Assembly (NCBI RefSeq): GCF_000005505.3
Contig: NC_016133.3
Span: 13,640,001 to 13,704,000, forward strand
DNA from: Brachypodium distachyon
Lineage: Eukaryota; Streptophyta; Magnoliopsida; Poales; Poaceae
DNA: 64,000 nt
Direction: 5' to 3'
Shown here: positions 43,603-55,699 of the stretch, in pieces
How the letters are laid out: each line of letters opens with the position of its first letter
Position numbering within the stretch: the first letter of the stretch is position 1
Notes under the pieces: model-generated
The model's database searches: none
Seen by the model: the letters and a program-made list of their open reading frames with translations, nothing else
Told to the model about the DNA's origin: nothing
Made by a program: the position numbers and the translations under genes

Positions 43603-44629
43603 GCGAGAGCAGCAACGGCAGAAGGGAGGCTTGGGCGGCTGGGCTGCGCAGGTGGGCCAAGCTAGGCCGACGAGGGGGTGCTGGAGCTGCAGGCGGGTGG
43701 CGGGCGTGGAGGCGGTCGCCGGCAGCTCACAGCAGGCGAGGGAGGCCGTCGGCGCGAGGCCACGGCAGGCGGGCATCGCGGCCAGGAACAGAGGCCGGGA
43801 GGAGGTGCTCGTGGGCACGCGCGGTAGAGGGCGGAGCAAGAAGAGAGGGCGTGTGCGCGGGCGGACGCGGGAGGAGGCGGCGCGCGGGGCTAGAGGGCCG
43901 CGGGAGGATGGCGCGGGGAGCGGTGCGCGCGAGGGAGCTTGGCGGCGGGGGCAGGCACGGCCGGAGGAGGCGGCGCGCAGCGGCGGACGCGGGAGGAGGC
44001 GGAGCGGCGCGGCGCACGTGGTCGTGCGCGGTGGTGGCGGCCGAAGGGGATTGGCGGCGAGCGCGGGGCAGAGCTGTGTGGGGAGCACGGGGAGGCGCGC
44101 GGAGCAGAGGGCAGGCGGCGCCGGTGAGACGGAGCCGAGCTGGCAGCGCGCGACAGAGAGCAGAGGAGGGGGCGAGCGGGAGGAAGAAGAAGAAGGGGAG
44201 AAGACGAGCGGCGGCGGCCAGGAAAGAAAGAAAAAGAAGGAAAAAGAAAAAGAGAGGAGGGGCTTAAAAAGCTAGTGTTAGGGTTTGCTAGGTGGGCTTT
44301 TGGGCCAACAAAAGTCTCACACAAAAATACAAGTTTTGCAAATTTAGTTTTCGCAATAAGGATAAGAGGCAAGATGGAGGTCTAATTAAACCCGGATTTA
44401 TTTTGTCAAACTCAAATTAGATTTTCTACAAAAATAATTTTAGGCTTTCGCGAACACGCGAAAAGGCAAACACATTAAAAACAGCTTCGTGTAAATGAAT
44501 AATTATTTCATGCAACATGATTCTAATGACATGGCAAAATAATTATGATGACATGAGCATGACAACAATTAAATTATAAAACAGTCCAAAAGGGTTTAAA
44601 AGGAAAAGGGTTGCTTTCAGGCTGTTACA

Positions 44630-46287
44630 GCGCACTCCCCCCGCAAGCGTCCTCTAACACCCCGGCCACACGCAGGTTTAGGGACCACACTTAGTGAGGC
44701 AGCGTTCAGTTATGTTTAGTTTTCAGAGAGTCTATCGTTCAGGTCTAAGCACTTAGCTTTTCGTTCGGTCCCGTGCTCGGTATGCTTGCTGGAGGGGTGC
44801 GCCTGGAACGCCGCCCTTGAGAGAGCCTGTTCGAGGGATCCGGCAGGAACGTTGTGGCAGGATCGCCGCCGGCGTCAAGCGCCGATGACGATGCTACCGC
44901 CGTGTCTCCGCAGCAACCCTCGCTTTCGAAAGAGCCCTTGCCTTCGGAGGACCTGTTCCGAGGGGTGCAGTAGGGACGCCGTGACATCCTCGCCACCACC
45001 GGCAGACGCGGGTGATGAAGACATCACGGCGTCCTCGCGGCAGCCCTCGCTGCTTGGGGAGATACCCTCTGGAGGGATGCAGCAGGGACACTACGACAGT
45101 GCACCCACCGGCGCCAAGCGCTAGAGGAATGCACCCCCATAGTGTCTCCGCGGCAACCCTCGCTCCTTGCGGAGATACCCTCTGGAGGGATGCGGCAGGG
45201 GCACTGTGGCAGTGCACCCGTCGGCGCTGAGCGCTGATGGCATGCACCACCACAGTGTCTCCACGGCAACTCTCGGCCCGTTGCCGCTCGCTAGAGGAGG
45301 TGTGACAAGGACACGGCGGCAGTGCACCCACCGGCGCCGAGCGCTGGTGGGATGCACCACCACCGTGTCTCTGCGGCACCCCTCAGCGTGGGCTCGGTGG
45401 AGGGATGCGACAAGGACGCGATGGCTGGGCACCCGCCGGCGGCGAGCGCTGGACGAATGCACTACCATCGCGCCTCTGCGGCACCGCTTGCCTTCGCAGC
45501 CTCTTCCTTGGCTTCGCTCTGAGCTGTTCCATGGTCGAGACACCCCCTTTATAGGCGCAGGGGAGGGGCTTGCCACCGCGCACGCTAAATCACTGCAGCT
45601 CACGCGGCTCCTCGCCCCTTGAAGTGCGGTACGGTCTTCGCCACTCTGCATGCCAAGTTGCTGTGGCACACGTGGCGGCTTCCTCCTGAATCAGAGGCCT
45701 CGAAGTGCGGCGAGTCCCTCGTGATGCGGTCACTCCACACCACAAGGCGCCGCTACATGCCACGGCCCGTGGGTGGTCCACGAGCATTACAGTGTGCAAG
45801 ATTCCACCTTTACCCTGCACATTAGATTCTTACCAAGCTCGAGATGCTGCAAAATTTTTTTCGCAATTCACGAAAACACAGAGCAGTATGGATAACTCTC
45901 CTGCCTCCCAGCCCCCAGGCACAGAAGGATCGATGCCAAACTTGGATGTGAGCACTTTTATTTCCCAGACGCAGAGACTGCGTGATGCACGTTGCGAGAA
46001 GCCCGACAACTGCATGCCCCGTGCCGGAGTGATCCGGCAACGGGTTAACGTTTTCGACGCTCCGCCAGCCCCCTGCTCACAACTAAGTATGGAAAGAGAT
46101 TTCTGTGCACCTAGAGCAGGAGACAGAAGGGGGAGGAACATGCAAATAAACGAGGCAACCTTGAAATTCAAGAAAAAGCACTTATCTTTATTCACAGTAA
46201 CTAGTGGTTTCAAACGGGGGTTGCCCGGCTACATTAGTTCGAGAGGTATGCATTGGCGGCGTCACCTGAGGGTCGGGCTCCACCGCT
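44630..46287 (-). other. 3' region of the Tat element beyond pol, with tandem repeats
   Basis: This lies between the pol stop and the inserted unit A. It contains six diverged repeat units (44862-45500). A - strand TATA-like CTATAAAGG lies near 45547-45555, placed so that transcription would run through the repeats. 45560-46287 has no known domain; it may hold untranslated or unrelated inserted sequence. Confidence 0.5.
44862..45500 (-). repeat. Tandem repeat, about 111-bp period, six diverged units
   Basis: Landmark CCGGCGCCAAGCGC-type motifs recur near 44868, 44998, 45108, 45219, 45330 and 45434. Spacing is about 130, 110, 111, 111 and 104 bp. Each is followed by a GTGTCTCCGCGGCAAC-like block and a GGAGGGATGC-like block. 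Two long - strand frames stay open across it (45669-45121 and 45379-44894), mainly because the period is close to a multiple of three. Hypervariable tandem repeats after pol are known in Tat/Ogre elements. Confidence 0.75.
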
Positions 46288-49200
46288 TCACGGGTAGAAC
46301 TTGCGCAAGTGCTCAATATTCCAGCTATTTTGCACCGGCAAGCCTTCTTCGGTTTCCAGCCGGACAACCCTCGGCCTGGTCACCTGCACTATCCGGAAGG
46401 GCCCCTCCCATTTCGGAGTCAACTTGTTCCCGGCCTTCGTTTCTTATATCCGGCGCAGGACAAGGTCTCCGTTCTCGAGCCCCCGGGGACGGACTCGCCT
46501 GTCGTGATAACGACGGAGTCCCTGCTGGTAGCGCGCGGCTCGCACAGCAGCCCGGCATCAAAGCTCTTCGATGAAGTTCAGATCGTCAACCCTTTGCTCG
46601 TGTTGGCTGGAGTTGCCGTACGCGCGTACCAGGGGATATCCGTGCTTGGGCTCAAGGGGCAGCACCGCTTCTGCCCCGTAGACAAGGGCAAAAGGAGTTT
46701 CGCCCGTTGCCCGGCTAGGTGTGGTCCTGATTGACCACAGCACAGGCTGGAGTTCTTTGACCCAGTGCTTCCCGTGGCCTTTGAACTTGTCAAAGGTTCG
46801 TGTCTTGAGCCCCCGCAACACTTCCGCGTTGGCACGCTCTGCCTGCCCGTTACTCCTTGGTGAGCAACAGACGCGAAGTGTATCTTGGTGCCTATGCCCT
46901 CGCAGTAGGTCTGGAACACCGTGCTCGTGAATTGCGTGCCGTTGTCGGTGATGATGCCATTAGGCACACCAAACCGGCACACAATGCTCTTGAAGAACTT
47001 GATGGCTGCCTGGGCGGTCACCTTCCGCATTGGTTCCACTTCCACCCACTTGGAGAACTTGTCGATGGCCACAAGCAGGTACTCGTAGCCGCCAACCGCT
47101 CTCGACAACTTGCCGACGATATCCAGCCCCCAGACCGCGAACGGCCAGGAGGACGGAATGACTTGCAGGGCCTGCGCCGGCTGGTTGCTCTTCTTCGCAT
47201 GAAACTGGCACGCCTCACACGTCTTCACCAGCTGCACTGTGTCGGCTAGGGCTGTGGGCCAGTAGAAGCCGTGCCGAAACGCCTTGCCGGCCAGGGCCCG
47301 GGACGCCACATGGTGGGAGCACGTGCCCCGGTGTATCTCTTCCAGTAGCGCGCGCCCCTCGTCCTGGGGCACGCAAAGCAACTTGACTCCATTTGCACGC
47401 CTTCGGTAGAGGTTGCCGTCCATCACAGCGTACATCTTGGCTTGCCGGGCCACGCGCTCCGCGGCAACGTCATCTTCCGGGAGGGCTAACCCTTCAGGCA
47501 GCGGGCGATATCCACCGCCCAAGGCGGGGTCTCCCTGCCAACGTATGACGCTGTGTCGGCGGCATGGACCTCTGCCGCCGCGGGGTTTCCTTCGGTTGCC
47601 GGGGGGGGGGGGGGGGCTTCCCCGGCAGCCGGCTTGGGGCGACTGATGGCGCAGTTTGCCTGTGCCAAAACACCCCCGCCGGAACCCTCCGGTGCTCTGC
47701 TACCAATTTGGACAGCTCGTCAGCCGCGAAGTTGTCCTTCTGCTTGACGTGCTCAAATCACAGGCCCTTGAACTTGCGTTCTAGCTTGCGGACCTCATCC
47801 GCGTACGCTGCCATCTGCGGGCAGTCATAGTTCTTGTTGACCTGGTTGATCACGAGTTGGGAGTCCCCGCAAACGACCAGGCGCTTGATATCCAGAGCGA
47901 TCGCCGCCCGCAACCCGGCGAGCAGCCCTTCATACTCTGCCGTGTTGTTAGTAGAGTTGGGAAAATCGAGTTGAATGGCGAACCTCAACTGATCTCCCGT
48001 CGGCGACTCGATGATGACCCCGGCGCCTGCTCACTGGAGGCTAAACGCGCCATCGAAGTACAGGATCCAGTGGCCTTCCTCCAGCTTGCCTGGCAGGCTG
48101 GTCTCAGGCTCCTCTTTTACACCCGTCGACGTCCACTCCGCGACGAAGACCACCAGGGCCGCACTCTTGATGCTCTTGGAGTTGGTGAAGTGCAGATCGA
48201 ACTCCGACAGCTCCATCCTCCACTCGGCCACCCTCCTGGTGGCTTCACAGTTGGTGAGGGCTCGCTCAAGGCAGAACCCCGACACCACCGTGACGCGGTG
48301 CGCCTGGAAGTAGTGGCGCAGCTTGCGGGACGCGAACAGAATCCCTAGCAGGAGCTTCTGCACCTGTGGGTACCTCGTACGGCGTCGCGCAGCACCGTGC
48401 TGACGAAGTACACCGGGTGCTGCACGAGCTGCTTGCGCGGTGCTGACGCTGCCTGCTCGGGGTTGGTCCCTGGGTTCGAGGCGGTTGCCGGGGGCCGTTC
48501 AGCCCCCTGCCCCGCAGCCTCAGTCCCTGGAACGTCTTCCTCCCTCTCGGCAACCAGCACCGAGCTGACCACCTGGTCAGTCGCCGCTAGGTAGAGTAGC
48601 AGCGGCTCGCCCGGCTTGGGGGCGACAAGGACGGGCGGCGACTTCAGGTATTGCTTGAGATCCTGGAACGCTGCCTCGGCCTCGGGGGTCCAATCAATCG
48701 GACCCTTCTTCTTCATCAGCTTGAAGAAAGGCAGGGCGCATTCGCCCAACCTTGAGATGAAGCGGCCCAGCGCGGCAACGCAGCCGTTGAGGCGCTGGAC
48801 ATCCTTCACCTTGCGGGGAGCCTCCATTTTCTCGATAGCTTCTATCTTCTGTGGGTTGGCTTGTATCCCTCTGTGTGAAACCAAGAAACCCAGAAGCTGG
48901 CCCGAGTCTACACCGAAGGTGCACTTCTCAGGGTTCAACTTGAGTTTGATCCTGCGGAGGTTATCAAACGTCTCCCGCAAGTCATCAATCAGTGAGTCCC
49001 CGCGCTTTGACTTGATGACAATATCATCCATGTAGGCCTCCACGTTGCGGCCTAGCTGGGGTCCCGCTGGAATGTTGAGCTCGTGTTCCTCAATCCGAAA
49101 GGCATGCATGCATAACGGTAGCAACCAACCGGGGTGATGAACGCCGTTTTTTCCTCATCTTCGACTGCCATCTTAATTTGATGGTAGCCAGAAAAAGCAT

Positions 49201-50422
49201 CCAAAAAGCACAGCAAATCACACCCAGCAGTGGAATCAACTATTTGATCGATACGGGGTACAGGGAAAGGATCCTTGGGACATGCACGGTTAAGATCAGT
49301 AAAATCTACACACATGCGAAGCTTATTTCCCACCTTGGGTACTACTACAGGGTTAGCTAACCAAGTGGGGTACAGAACTTCCCTGATAGCCCCCGCAGCC
49401 TTGAGCTTGTCCATCTCCTGCTTGATGAAGTCTTTGCGCTCCTGTGCTTGCCGGCGAATCTTCTGCTTGACGGGGCGGGCGTCCGGACGCACCGTGAGTC
49501 GATGCTCGATCACCTCCCAAGGGACTCCGGAAAGGTCCGACGGCTCCCAAGCGAACACGTCGGCATTCTCCTAGAGGAAAGTGATGAGGGCGCTTTTCTA
49601 TTTGGCGGTGAGGTGCACACCGACAGTGATGGTGCGTTCCTCACCACCGGCTTGGAGGGGCAGCCACTTCACCTTGGTGGCCTCCTCCTTGAGCTTCTGG
49701 CCCTTGCTGGGGCGCGAGCTCGAGCCTGCGCCTCCCCCGGCAAGCTCTTGCGGGGCAGCGCGGGCCTTCTTCGTTGCCGGGCCGTCGCCCATCGAGCCTT
49801 CGTCTTCGGCAACGTCGTCGTCACCGGCATTGGCTGCGGCGACGGCCCTAACGACCTCACCAATGCACCAGGCCGTGTCCTTGAGGTCGCACCTGATGGA
49901 GAGGACTCCGTGCACGGACGACATCTTCATCACGCCGTAGGCGGAATGGGTCGCCGCTGTGAACTTGATCAGCGCCGGCCGACCAAGGATCCCGTTGCAG
50001 GGCAACGGGGTGTGCGCGACGTCGAACACTATGTGCTCGGTCCTGAACGCTTCCCGGGACCCGAAGGTCACCGGCAGCATGATGCGCCCCAGGGGGTGCA
50101 CGATCCCGGGGTTTACTCCCCAGAACGGGTCAGTGGGCTTCAGTTGCTCCACCGGCAACTGGAATTTCTCCACCAACCTGGCAGACAGGAGGTCCAGCCC
50201 CGCTCCGTTGTCCACCAGCAGCTTGGTCACCGTCATGTTGTTGATGATCGGTGAAACCATGAAGGGTATGACCCCTGAACCCAGCTGCTGTGACAGGTGA
50301 TCATCAGAGCTGAAGGTGATCGGGACGTGCGACCACTTCAGCAGCTACTGCGGCTCCGCATCCGGCAACAGCGCACACACCTCCCGGGTGAGGCGCTTTA
50401 CCGCAGCGTGGGATGAGAGAGC
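46288..50422 (-). pseudogene. Tat gypsy pol (protease-RT-RNase H-integrase), degenerate
   Basis: The frame enters from gag across the solo LTR and reads in order. Protease: VDNGAGLDLLS near 50210 (49598-50344). RT: KLRMCVDFTDLN, FLDAFSGYHQIKMA and YMDD at about 49034-49023. RNase H: NNTAEYEGLLAGLRAA and GDSQLVINQV (47988-47758). Integrase: CEACQFHAKK, DIVGKLSRAVGGYEYLLVAIDKFSKW and DNGTQF (47522 to about 46870), then a C-terminal GDLVLRRI- and KLTPKWEGPF-type region. It ends IEHLRKFYP with TGA at 46290-46288. Breaks include a TAG at 50347-50345, a short deletion with frame change near 49085, a frame change near 48370, a TGA near 47756 and a one-base deletion near 46858. A run of 16 C (- strand; G on + at 47601-47616) lies in the RNase H-integrase linker. 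Not functional. Confidence 0.92.
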
Positions 50423-50427
50423 GTAAG
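50423..50427. repeat. Solo LTR B target-site duplication, left
   Basis: GTAAG on the + strand (CTTAC on the element strand), repeated at 53721-53725. Confidence 0.85.
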
Positions 50428-53400
50428 TGAAGCGATCCTCCCCCTTACTAGGGACCGATCTCTGTGCTTACTGTGCTAGTCCCTGGATCGACTCACTAGC
50501 ACACACAGTTTCATGATGAAATATACAGAAGCAAAGATCAAAGTACTTTATTACATCGCATCATCCAGAATTTAATAGTACTTACAACCTCGCATGACCT
50601 CTGGGGCCAGCATAAAACAAATACTGTTTCAACATCATAAAACAATGTTTCAAAATACTGCAGCGGAAAAGGGTAGAACATAAGGGCCACACTACTCCAA
50701 GGTGAGAGCATGTTGGAATGTAAGCACATGACCCATGACAAAACGACGAACCTCACTCATCGTCGGATCCACCTGCATTGTTAATTGCAGCCACCACGTG
50801 GTCAATACATTTGAATGTATTGGCAAGCTCACTAGAGTTATAAAGGACCGACCAAGTACATGCATAGTTTGGTTAGGTGGGGTTTGGCTATTTTGCATAA
50901 AAGCATCATTATTCAAAATCCTATCATTTTTAGACAAACAGTTTTGAATTCTATTGGACACGAGGTAGAAACACCCATGCTCCTATTAACCTAGGCACAT
51001 TGAGTAGAAACATCAATGCTCCTACCCAGTTCAAACCATTCATTTTATTAGGAAATTTGAATGAGTGAGACTTTCCTTACAGTTCCAATATCTAGTGGCT
51101 CATAATTGTCCGTAAGCGGGGACACGGCTAAGTACTTAGTTTGACACTCTCAAGAGGTGGTACACTTTACCCACAAGAAATCGACGTGTTAATCCCTTGC
51201 TGTCCTCAGGGTAGAGTAGCAACGGCATCGACTACAGGAATTTTCAGAACATAATCCCCCTGACCACCTGAGGGACGCGCCCCCACCTACACTGCTACAT
51301 ACCGATGTCACCTCGGATCCGGGTTCATATTTCTTACATCCATCCTGGCAGAGCCCATAATACCATGTGGTTGTACTGGAAGCTACTAAACAGGAAACTA
51401 GTCCAGTCTCTGGTTACCTCGGGTGGCATCCCACATTGTGACGCAGGCGCTCCCCGAATCGCACGGGGAGACGACCATGGATGCTCCCAAATCACACGGA
51501 GAGACGACTCAGCGGGCCCCATAGAAATGGACCTAACGTCACTACATCCGAAAACTCAAAGCAGCCCACCCAGGACGGTTCATTGAATTAATTGTTTTGC
51601 CATACACTAGGAAAATCATATTGTAATTCAATAGTATCACATTGTAATAATACCACCCTCGTATATTATCATAGCATAGCATTTTACTACTACGATGGCA
51701 ATTGGTGGTGAAGTCATGGCCAAGGGTATCCTATACTACTAGGACGGATCATAGCTAGCATAGATACAATAATAATCCTGACAATGCAACTAATAAAATC
51801 TAGTGCATAATAAAATAATGGGTAAATGATCAAAGTGAACTTGCCTTGACAATAGTTGGTATTCAAACAGTCTTCACAGTCACACAGTTCGCTCTCCGGG
51901 AAAACTATACAATCAAGCAAACATACACATACATAAACACACCATTCAAGCAAAAGAATATGTATGTCATGATGCAATGCAAAACATGTGACATGAGTTT
52001 GGTTTATTTTATTTGGGTGGTCTACTGATCCAATGCCTTGAGAATTAAACACATGTAATTAGGGTTTTAAACAAAAAGCAAAAGCTAGGGTTTAAACCCT
52101 AAAATGAGGTTTTATCTGCATCTACCAAATAATTTAATTCAAAAAATTTATTTCTCTGTCCCATTGGACACAGGACATTAAAACAAAATTTTGGGCACTG
52201 GTTTCATTCAAAAAGGACTTCTAAATAATTAGTTATGATTTAAATGGTATAAAACCCTAATCTGTAAATTGAATGTGATTCAAATATTCAAATTTGAATT
52301 TGGACAGTGCCAAAAGATTCTACACTTCCTAAGGATTCCAAAAAGGTGTGGAACATTAAATTTGGCCAAACAGATTTAAAGTTATGATCATTTGAAGTTA
52401 CAGGGGCCTATCTGTAAAAGTGCCTTTTAATTAATCCGGGGAAAGAAATTACATTTTTATTTTATAACTCGGGTGCCACGTGGTGCATTCCTATTCGTTG
52501 GTACCGGTTCGGTTTAAGTGAAAAAGGACGATTTAATCTACACCGTTGGAGATGGATGGACGGACGAGATCGATCGGGGGAGCTCACCGGTGGGTTAGGG
52601 TTTCGGCGGCGTGGCGGCACGGGCGTGGCGGCGCGGGGTGCTCCGGCGACTTGGGCGCGACGGGGAGGCGCGGCGCGGCACGGCGGAGACGGGGGCGCGG
52701 TCGGCGGCGCTCGGGGACGACGGGGTCGGCGCCTACGACGAGACGAGCGGGCGGCGCGGCACGGCGGACGGCGGCGCGGGCACGGGCGGTCGTCGGCGGG
52801 GAGCTGCAGCGCACGGGAGTGAAGATGGCGTGCGTCAAACAAAGCGCAAGGGGAAGACGCTCCAGAAATTTGTGAGCTCGGGCGGTAATGCTCCCCAGCG
52901 AGGTCGGGACGGCGCGGTGAACGGCGGCGGCGGCGGAGCTTTTCGGCGAGGAATCGGGGCAGCCTGGCGGCGTGATAGCGAAGGGGAGTAGAGGGAAAAT
53001 GAGGCGGGGGCCGCAGTGCTTATAAGGACGCGCTCGGCTTGGTTTGGGAATGTCCGGAGGGGCGGATCCCGGTGATGGCGCGTGGCGGTCACGCGCGGGG
53101 ACGGCGGCGCGATTTCGGGCGCTTGCCCGAGGTAGGGGACGACCCCGACAGGTGGGCCCCACCTGTCGGTGGCTCGGGCGCGTGCGCGCGGTCGGCTGGG
53201 CCAGCTGAACTGTGGCGCGCGCGAGGGAGTTGGGCCGGTTCGGCCCAATTCGGCCGGGCCGGTCCGTTTACCCCTTTTTTTTCTTTTAGGCCTTTTCTTT
53301 TTCTGTTTTCTCAATTCTTTGATATCTTTTGTGTTTGAACTCCAAATTGGTCCAAATAAATTCCAGAAAATTTGTAAAATCATGTTCTACCAAGATACAA

Positions 53401-53720
53401 CTTTTGGAAGTAGTTTCCTCTCAAAATAAAATAGATAAAAATACATTTTCCCTATAAATGCCTTTAGGGCTATATATCCATTTAAATAAAACACTTTTTC
53501 AACTCCAAATAATTATCCAAAATTTATGGGATAGCTTATATATGCAATAAACCCCTTTTATACTTGAACCTTAGTGGTTTGAAGATCCAAAGCTCAAATG
53601 GGTGTAAACCAAATCTTTTAAAGACTTTTGAGATTCAAATTTGAATTCAAACATGCAATTGTGGCATGATGCTCACGGATGCAATGCACATGTAAAGGTT
53701 TGAAATTTTGGGATGTTACA
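50428..53720 (-). mobile_element. Solo LTR B (3,293 bp) inserted between gag and protease
   Basis: Element-strand ends are TGTAACATCC at 53720 and GCTTCA at 50428, with exact GTAAG duplications outside. Removing the unit and one duplication restores the Tat reading frame. There is no internal LTR pair or coding domain, so it looks like a solo LTR left by LTR-LTR recombination. A GC-rich block (52550-53000) ends at a - strand CTTATAAGC TATA-like site near 53016-53024. The layout resembles unit A, suggesting related families. I cannot name the family. The small ORFs in the GC-rich block are not credible proteins. Confidence 0.8.
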
Positions 53721-53725
53721 GTAAG
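53721..53725. repeat. Solo LTR B target-site duplication, right
   Basis: GTAAG, identical to 50423-50427. Confidence 0.85.
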
Positions 53726-55591
53726 CTCCCCCATGGATGCAGGCGACGCCGCGGGGCTCCTGGAAGCCCGGCTCGTCGCCCCCGGTGCAGTCGGACTCGC
53801 GCTGCTCCTCTGCGCGAGCCCAGTCTCACCCCCGGGGAGGGCGCTCCATGCCCGCGCGGGCCTGCCCGCGTCCCCCCCGGGCTTCCTCCCTGCCCGCGCT
53901 ACTGCTGGCAGGCTTCGGCCCCGCTCTGGGGTCGTTCGGGCAATCTCGGGAGAGATGCCCGATGTCGCCGCAGTTGAAGCAGGCGCCGGCCGCTCGGCGC
54001 TCCTAGTGGCGCTGCTTGATTCCCTGCAGGATGCGGCAGTCCTGCGCATCGTGAGTAGAGTTGGCGTGGATGGGGCGGCGGGACGCGTCGCCCTGCTTGC
54101 CGCCAGAACCGCCATCAAGCGAGGCCGCCCCCGACTCTGCAGCGAGGACTTGCTTCGCGCTGCGCTTTCGGGAACTCTTCTTCTCCGAACCCTCTCCTGG
54201 GCTCGCGGCAGCTTTAGCTGCAAGTTCGGGCGTTAAGCGCCCTTCCTCGGCCATGGCACACTTATGCGCCAGGGCATACAGATCCTGCGTTGTTCGGATC
54301 CGATGCGTGCTCAGCTTCTCGTGCATCTTGGGGTCGCGGACGTTGATGGCAAAGGTGTTGATGATGGCGGCAGCCTCCACCTCCGGGATGGAGTAGGAGA
54401 GGTTTGAGAAGCGGTTGACGAAGCTCCGCAACGTCTCCCCCGGCTTCTGCACCACGGTGTGCAGCTCCGCCATGGTTCCCGGACGCTTGTTGCCGCCATG
54501 GAATGTGCTCACAAACTGCTCGCGCAGGTCCGCCCAAGTGGCGACGGACCCAGCAGGCAGGTTGAGCAGCCAAGTTCTCGCTGATCCCTTCAGGACCATC
54601 GGGAACCAGTTGGCTCTGACCTTGTCGTCGACGTCGATGGCATGCATCCCTAACGTGTAGGTCAGGAGAAAATCTTTGGGATTCACGGTCCCATCGTACG
54701 TACCGAGCGCGGGCGCTCGGAACTTGCGGGGCCATGTCACCCGCCGCAGCTCGCGCGTGAACGTAGTGCAGCCGTCCTTGGGGCCCATAAGAGCATCCTC
54801 CTGCTCCTGCGGACGTTGGCGCTCTGCCTCGCACCAGCGCCGGTGCTCCAGGCTCTGACGTAGATCCTCCTGCTGGCGGGCATTCAAGATGCCGCGCGCG
54901 TCACCTCGCGTGACGGTGGGTGACGAGTCCGAGACCCCTCCGGGTCCCCGCCTCCCGGGCGTCCCTGCGGGGGAGGGTTTTCCCCTTGTTGCGAGGCGCA
55001 GGGCGCGTCTCTGTGCTCCAGGTTCTGCCCGCGGCCTGAGCCTGCCGGGCCGCCCTCGCCCTATGGCTGTTGGGCGGCGAGCGCGAGGAGCGCCTCCAGC
55101 TCCGCGCTCCCTGCCTCGTGTGCCGGCGTGCCCTGCCGCGGCTCGTACCGCACCATGACCCGTGCGGCGACGATGGCTTCCGCCGGGGTTTGGGCTGGGG
55201 GAAACCGATTCTCCTACCGGCTACCCTCCGCCCTATCCCCGGGCGCACCCGGGTGCGTGGGGTACGACCCCGTCGGCGTCGCTCGCGACGTGGTGTGCTC
55301 GTGGCGCAGCTGACGCTGCGCGTCATCGGCCCGCGATTCGACTCGCTGGCGGGCACGGGCGGCACCGTGGTCGCTCGCGTGACTGGCCCCGGCACTGGGA
55401 GCCGCCTGCCCCCTCAGCCGATTGTCTGCCGATGGCCGAGGAGGTGGGGGTGGTAACTGCGATTGCTGTGCTCGTGAGGGTTCAGAATTTTCATGTACCC
55501 GCGACACGGGCTGCACGTCGTGTGATCGCGTGTGTGCCGCTGGGGCTTCACGCGGATCGATCCGGGGGTCACCAGCCCGCTTGGGTGGCAT
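53726..55591 (-). pseudogene. Tat gypsy gag, degenerate
   Basis: It probably starts at ATG 55591 (MPPKRAGDPR). A disordered, Arg/Pro-rich N-terminal region spans several frames (55591-54900), implying frameshifts. The central Retrotrans_gag domain is open from 54887 to 54003 (TWPRKFRAP, GSARTWLLNLPAGSVATWADL, KPGETLRSFVNRF). A CCHC zinc knuckle follows at about 53975-53934 (CFNCGDIGHLSRDC). An in-frame TAG separates the gag domain from the knuckle and a TGA follows it. Gag would form the particle core; this copy cannot be translated intact. Confidence 0.88.
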
Positions 55592-55682
55592 GGTGGTTGG
55601 CTCTGTCGTCGAGGAAGACGAAGCTAATGTTGGTGTAGACGCTGCCGCCGGCGGTCACCGGCGAGCTCCCCTCACGCGCCCC

Positions 55683-55699
55683 CTACTTCGCACGCCAAA
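55683..55699 (-). other. Tat element primer-binding-site region
   Basis: Directly inside the 5' LTR the - strand reads TTTGGCGTGCGAAGTAG, resembling the TTTGGCGCGCCAGGTAG primer site of grass Tat/Grande-type elements. Assignment to a specific tRNA is not attempted. Confidence 0.65.

Larger units (their letters stand above)
32368..44629 (-). mobile_element. Solo-LTR-like unit A, split by the Angela element
   Basis: Excluding Angela this unit is about 3.6 kb (32368-34913 plus 43608-44629). Its element-orientation start is TGTAACAGCC at 44629, similar in layout to the solo LTR at 50428-53720. It has AT-rich flanks, internal matches such as CCGCGGACACGG / GCGGGGACACGG, and a very GC-rich block (43610-44190). 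I place the other end at 32368 (TGGATCACC on +) because the antisense ORF loses its character there. The flanks (ACGTC and GCGCA) do not match, so that end is tentative or one flank is deleted. ORFs in the GC-rich block are low-complexity and not credible proteins. Family not assigned. Confidence 0.5.

Noticed and set aside
43577..44275. 232-codon and overlapping GC-rich open frames
   Set aside because: They lie partly in the Angela 3' LTR and in the GC-rich block of unit A; all are low-complexity Arg/Gly/Ala and open in many frames at once.
44862..45500. Regularly spaced repeats that might suggest a CRISPR array
   Set aside because: The units are about 111 bp, diverged, without unique spacers, and lie in a plant retrotransposon.
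52462..53383. Several 100-190 codon frames on both strands
   Set aside because: They fall in the GC-rich block of solo LTR B, overlap in all frames and show no domain.
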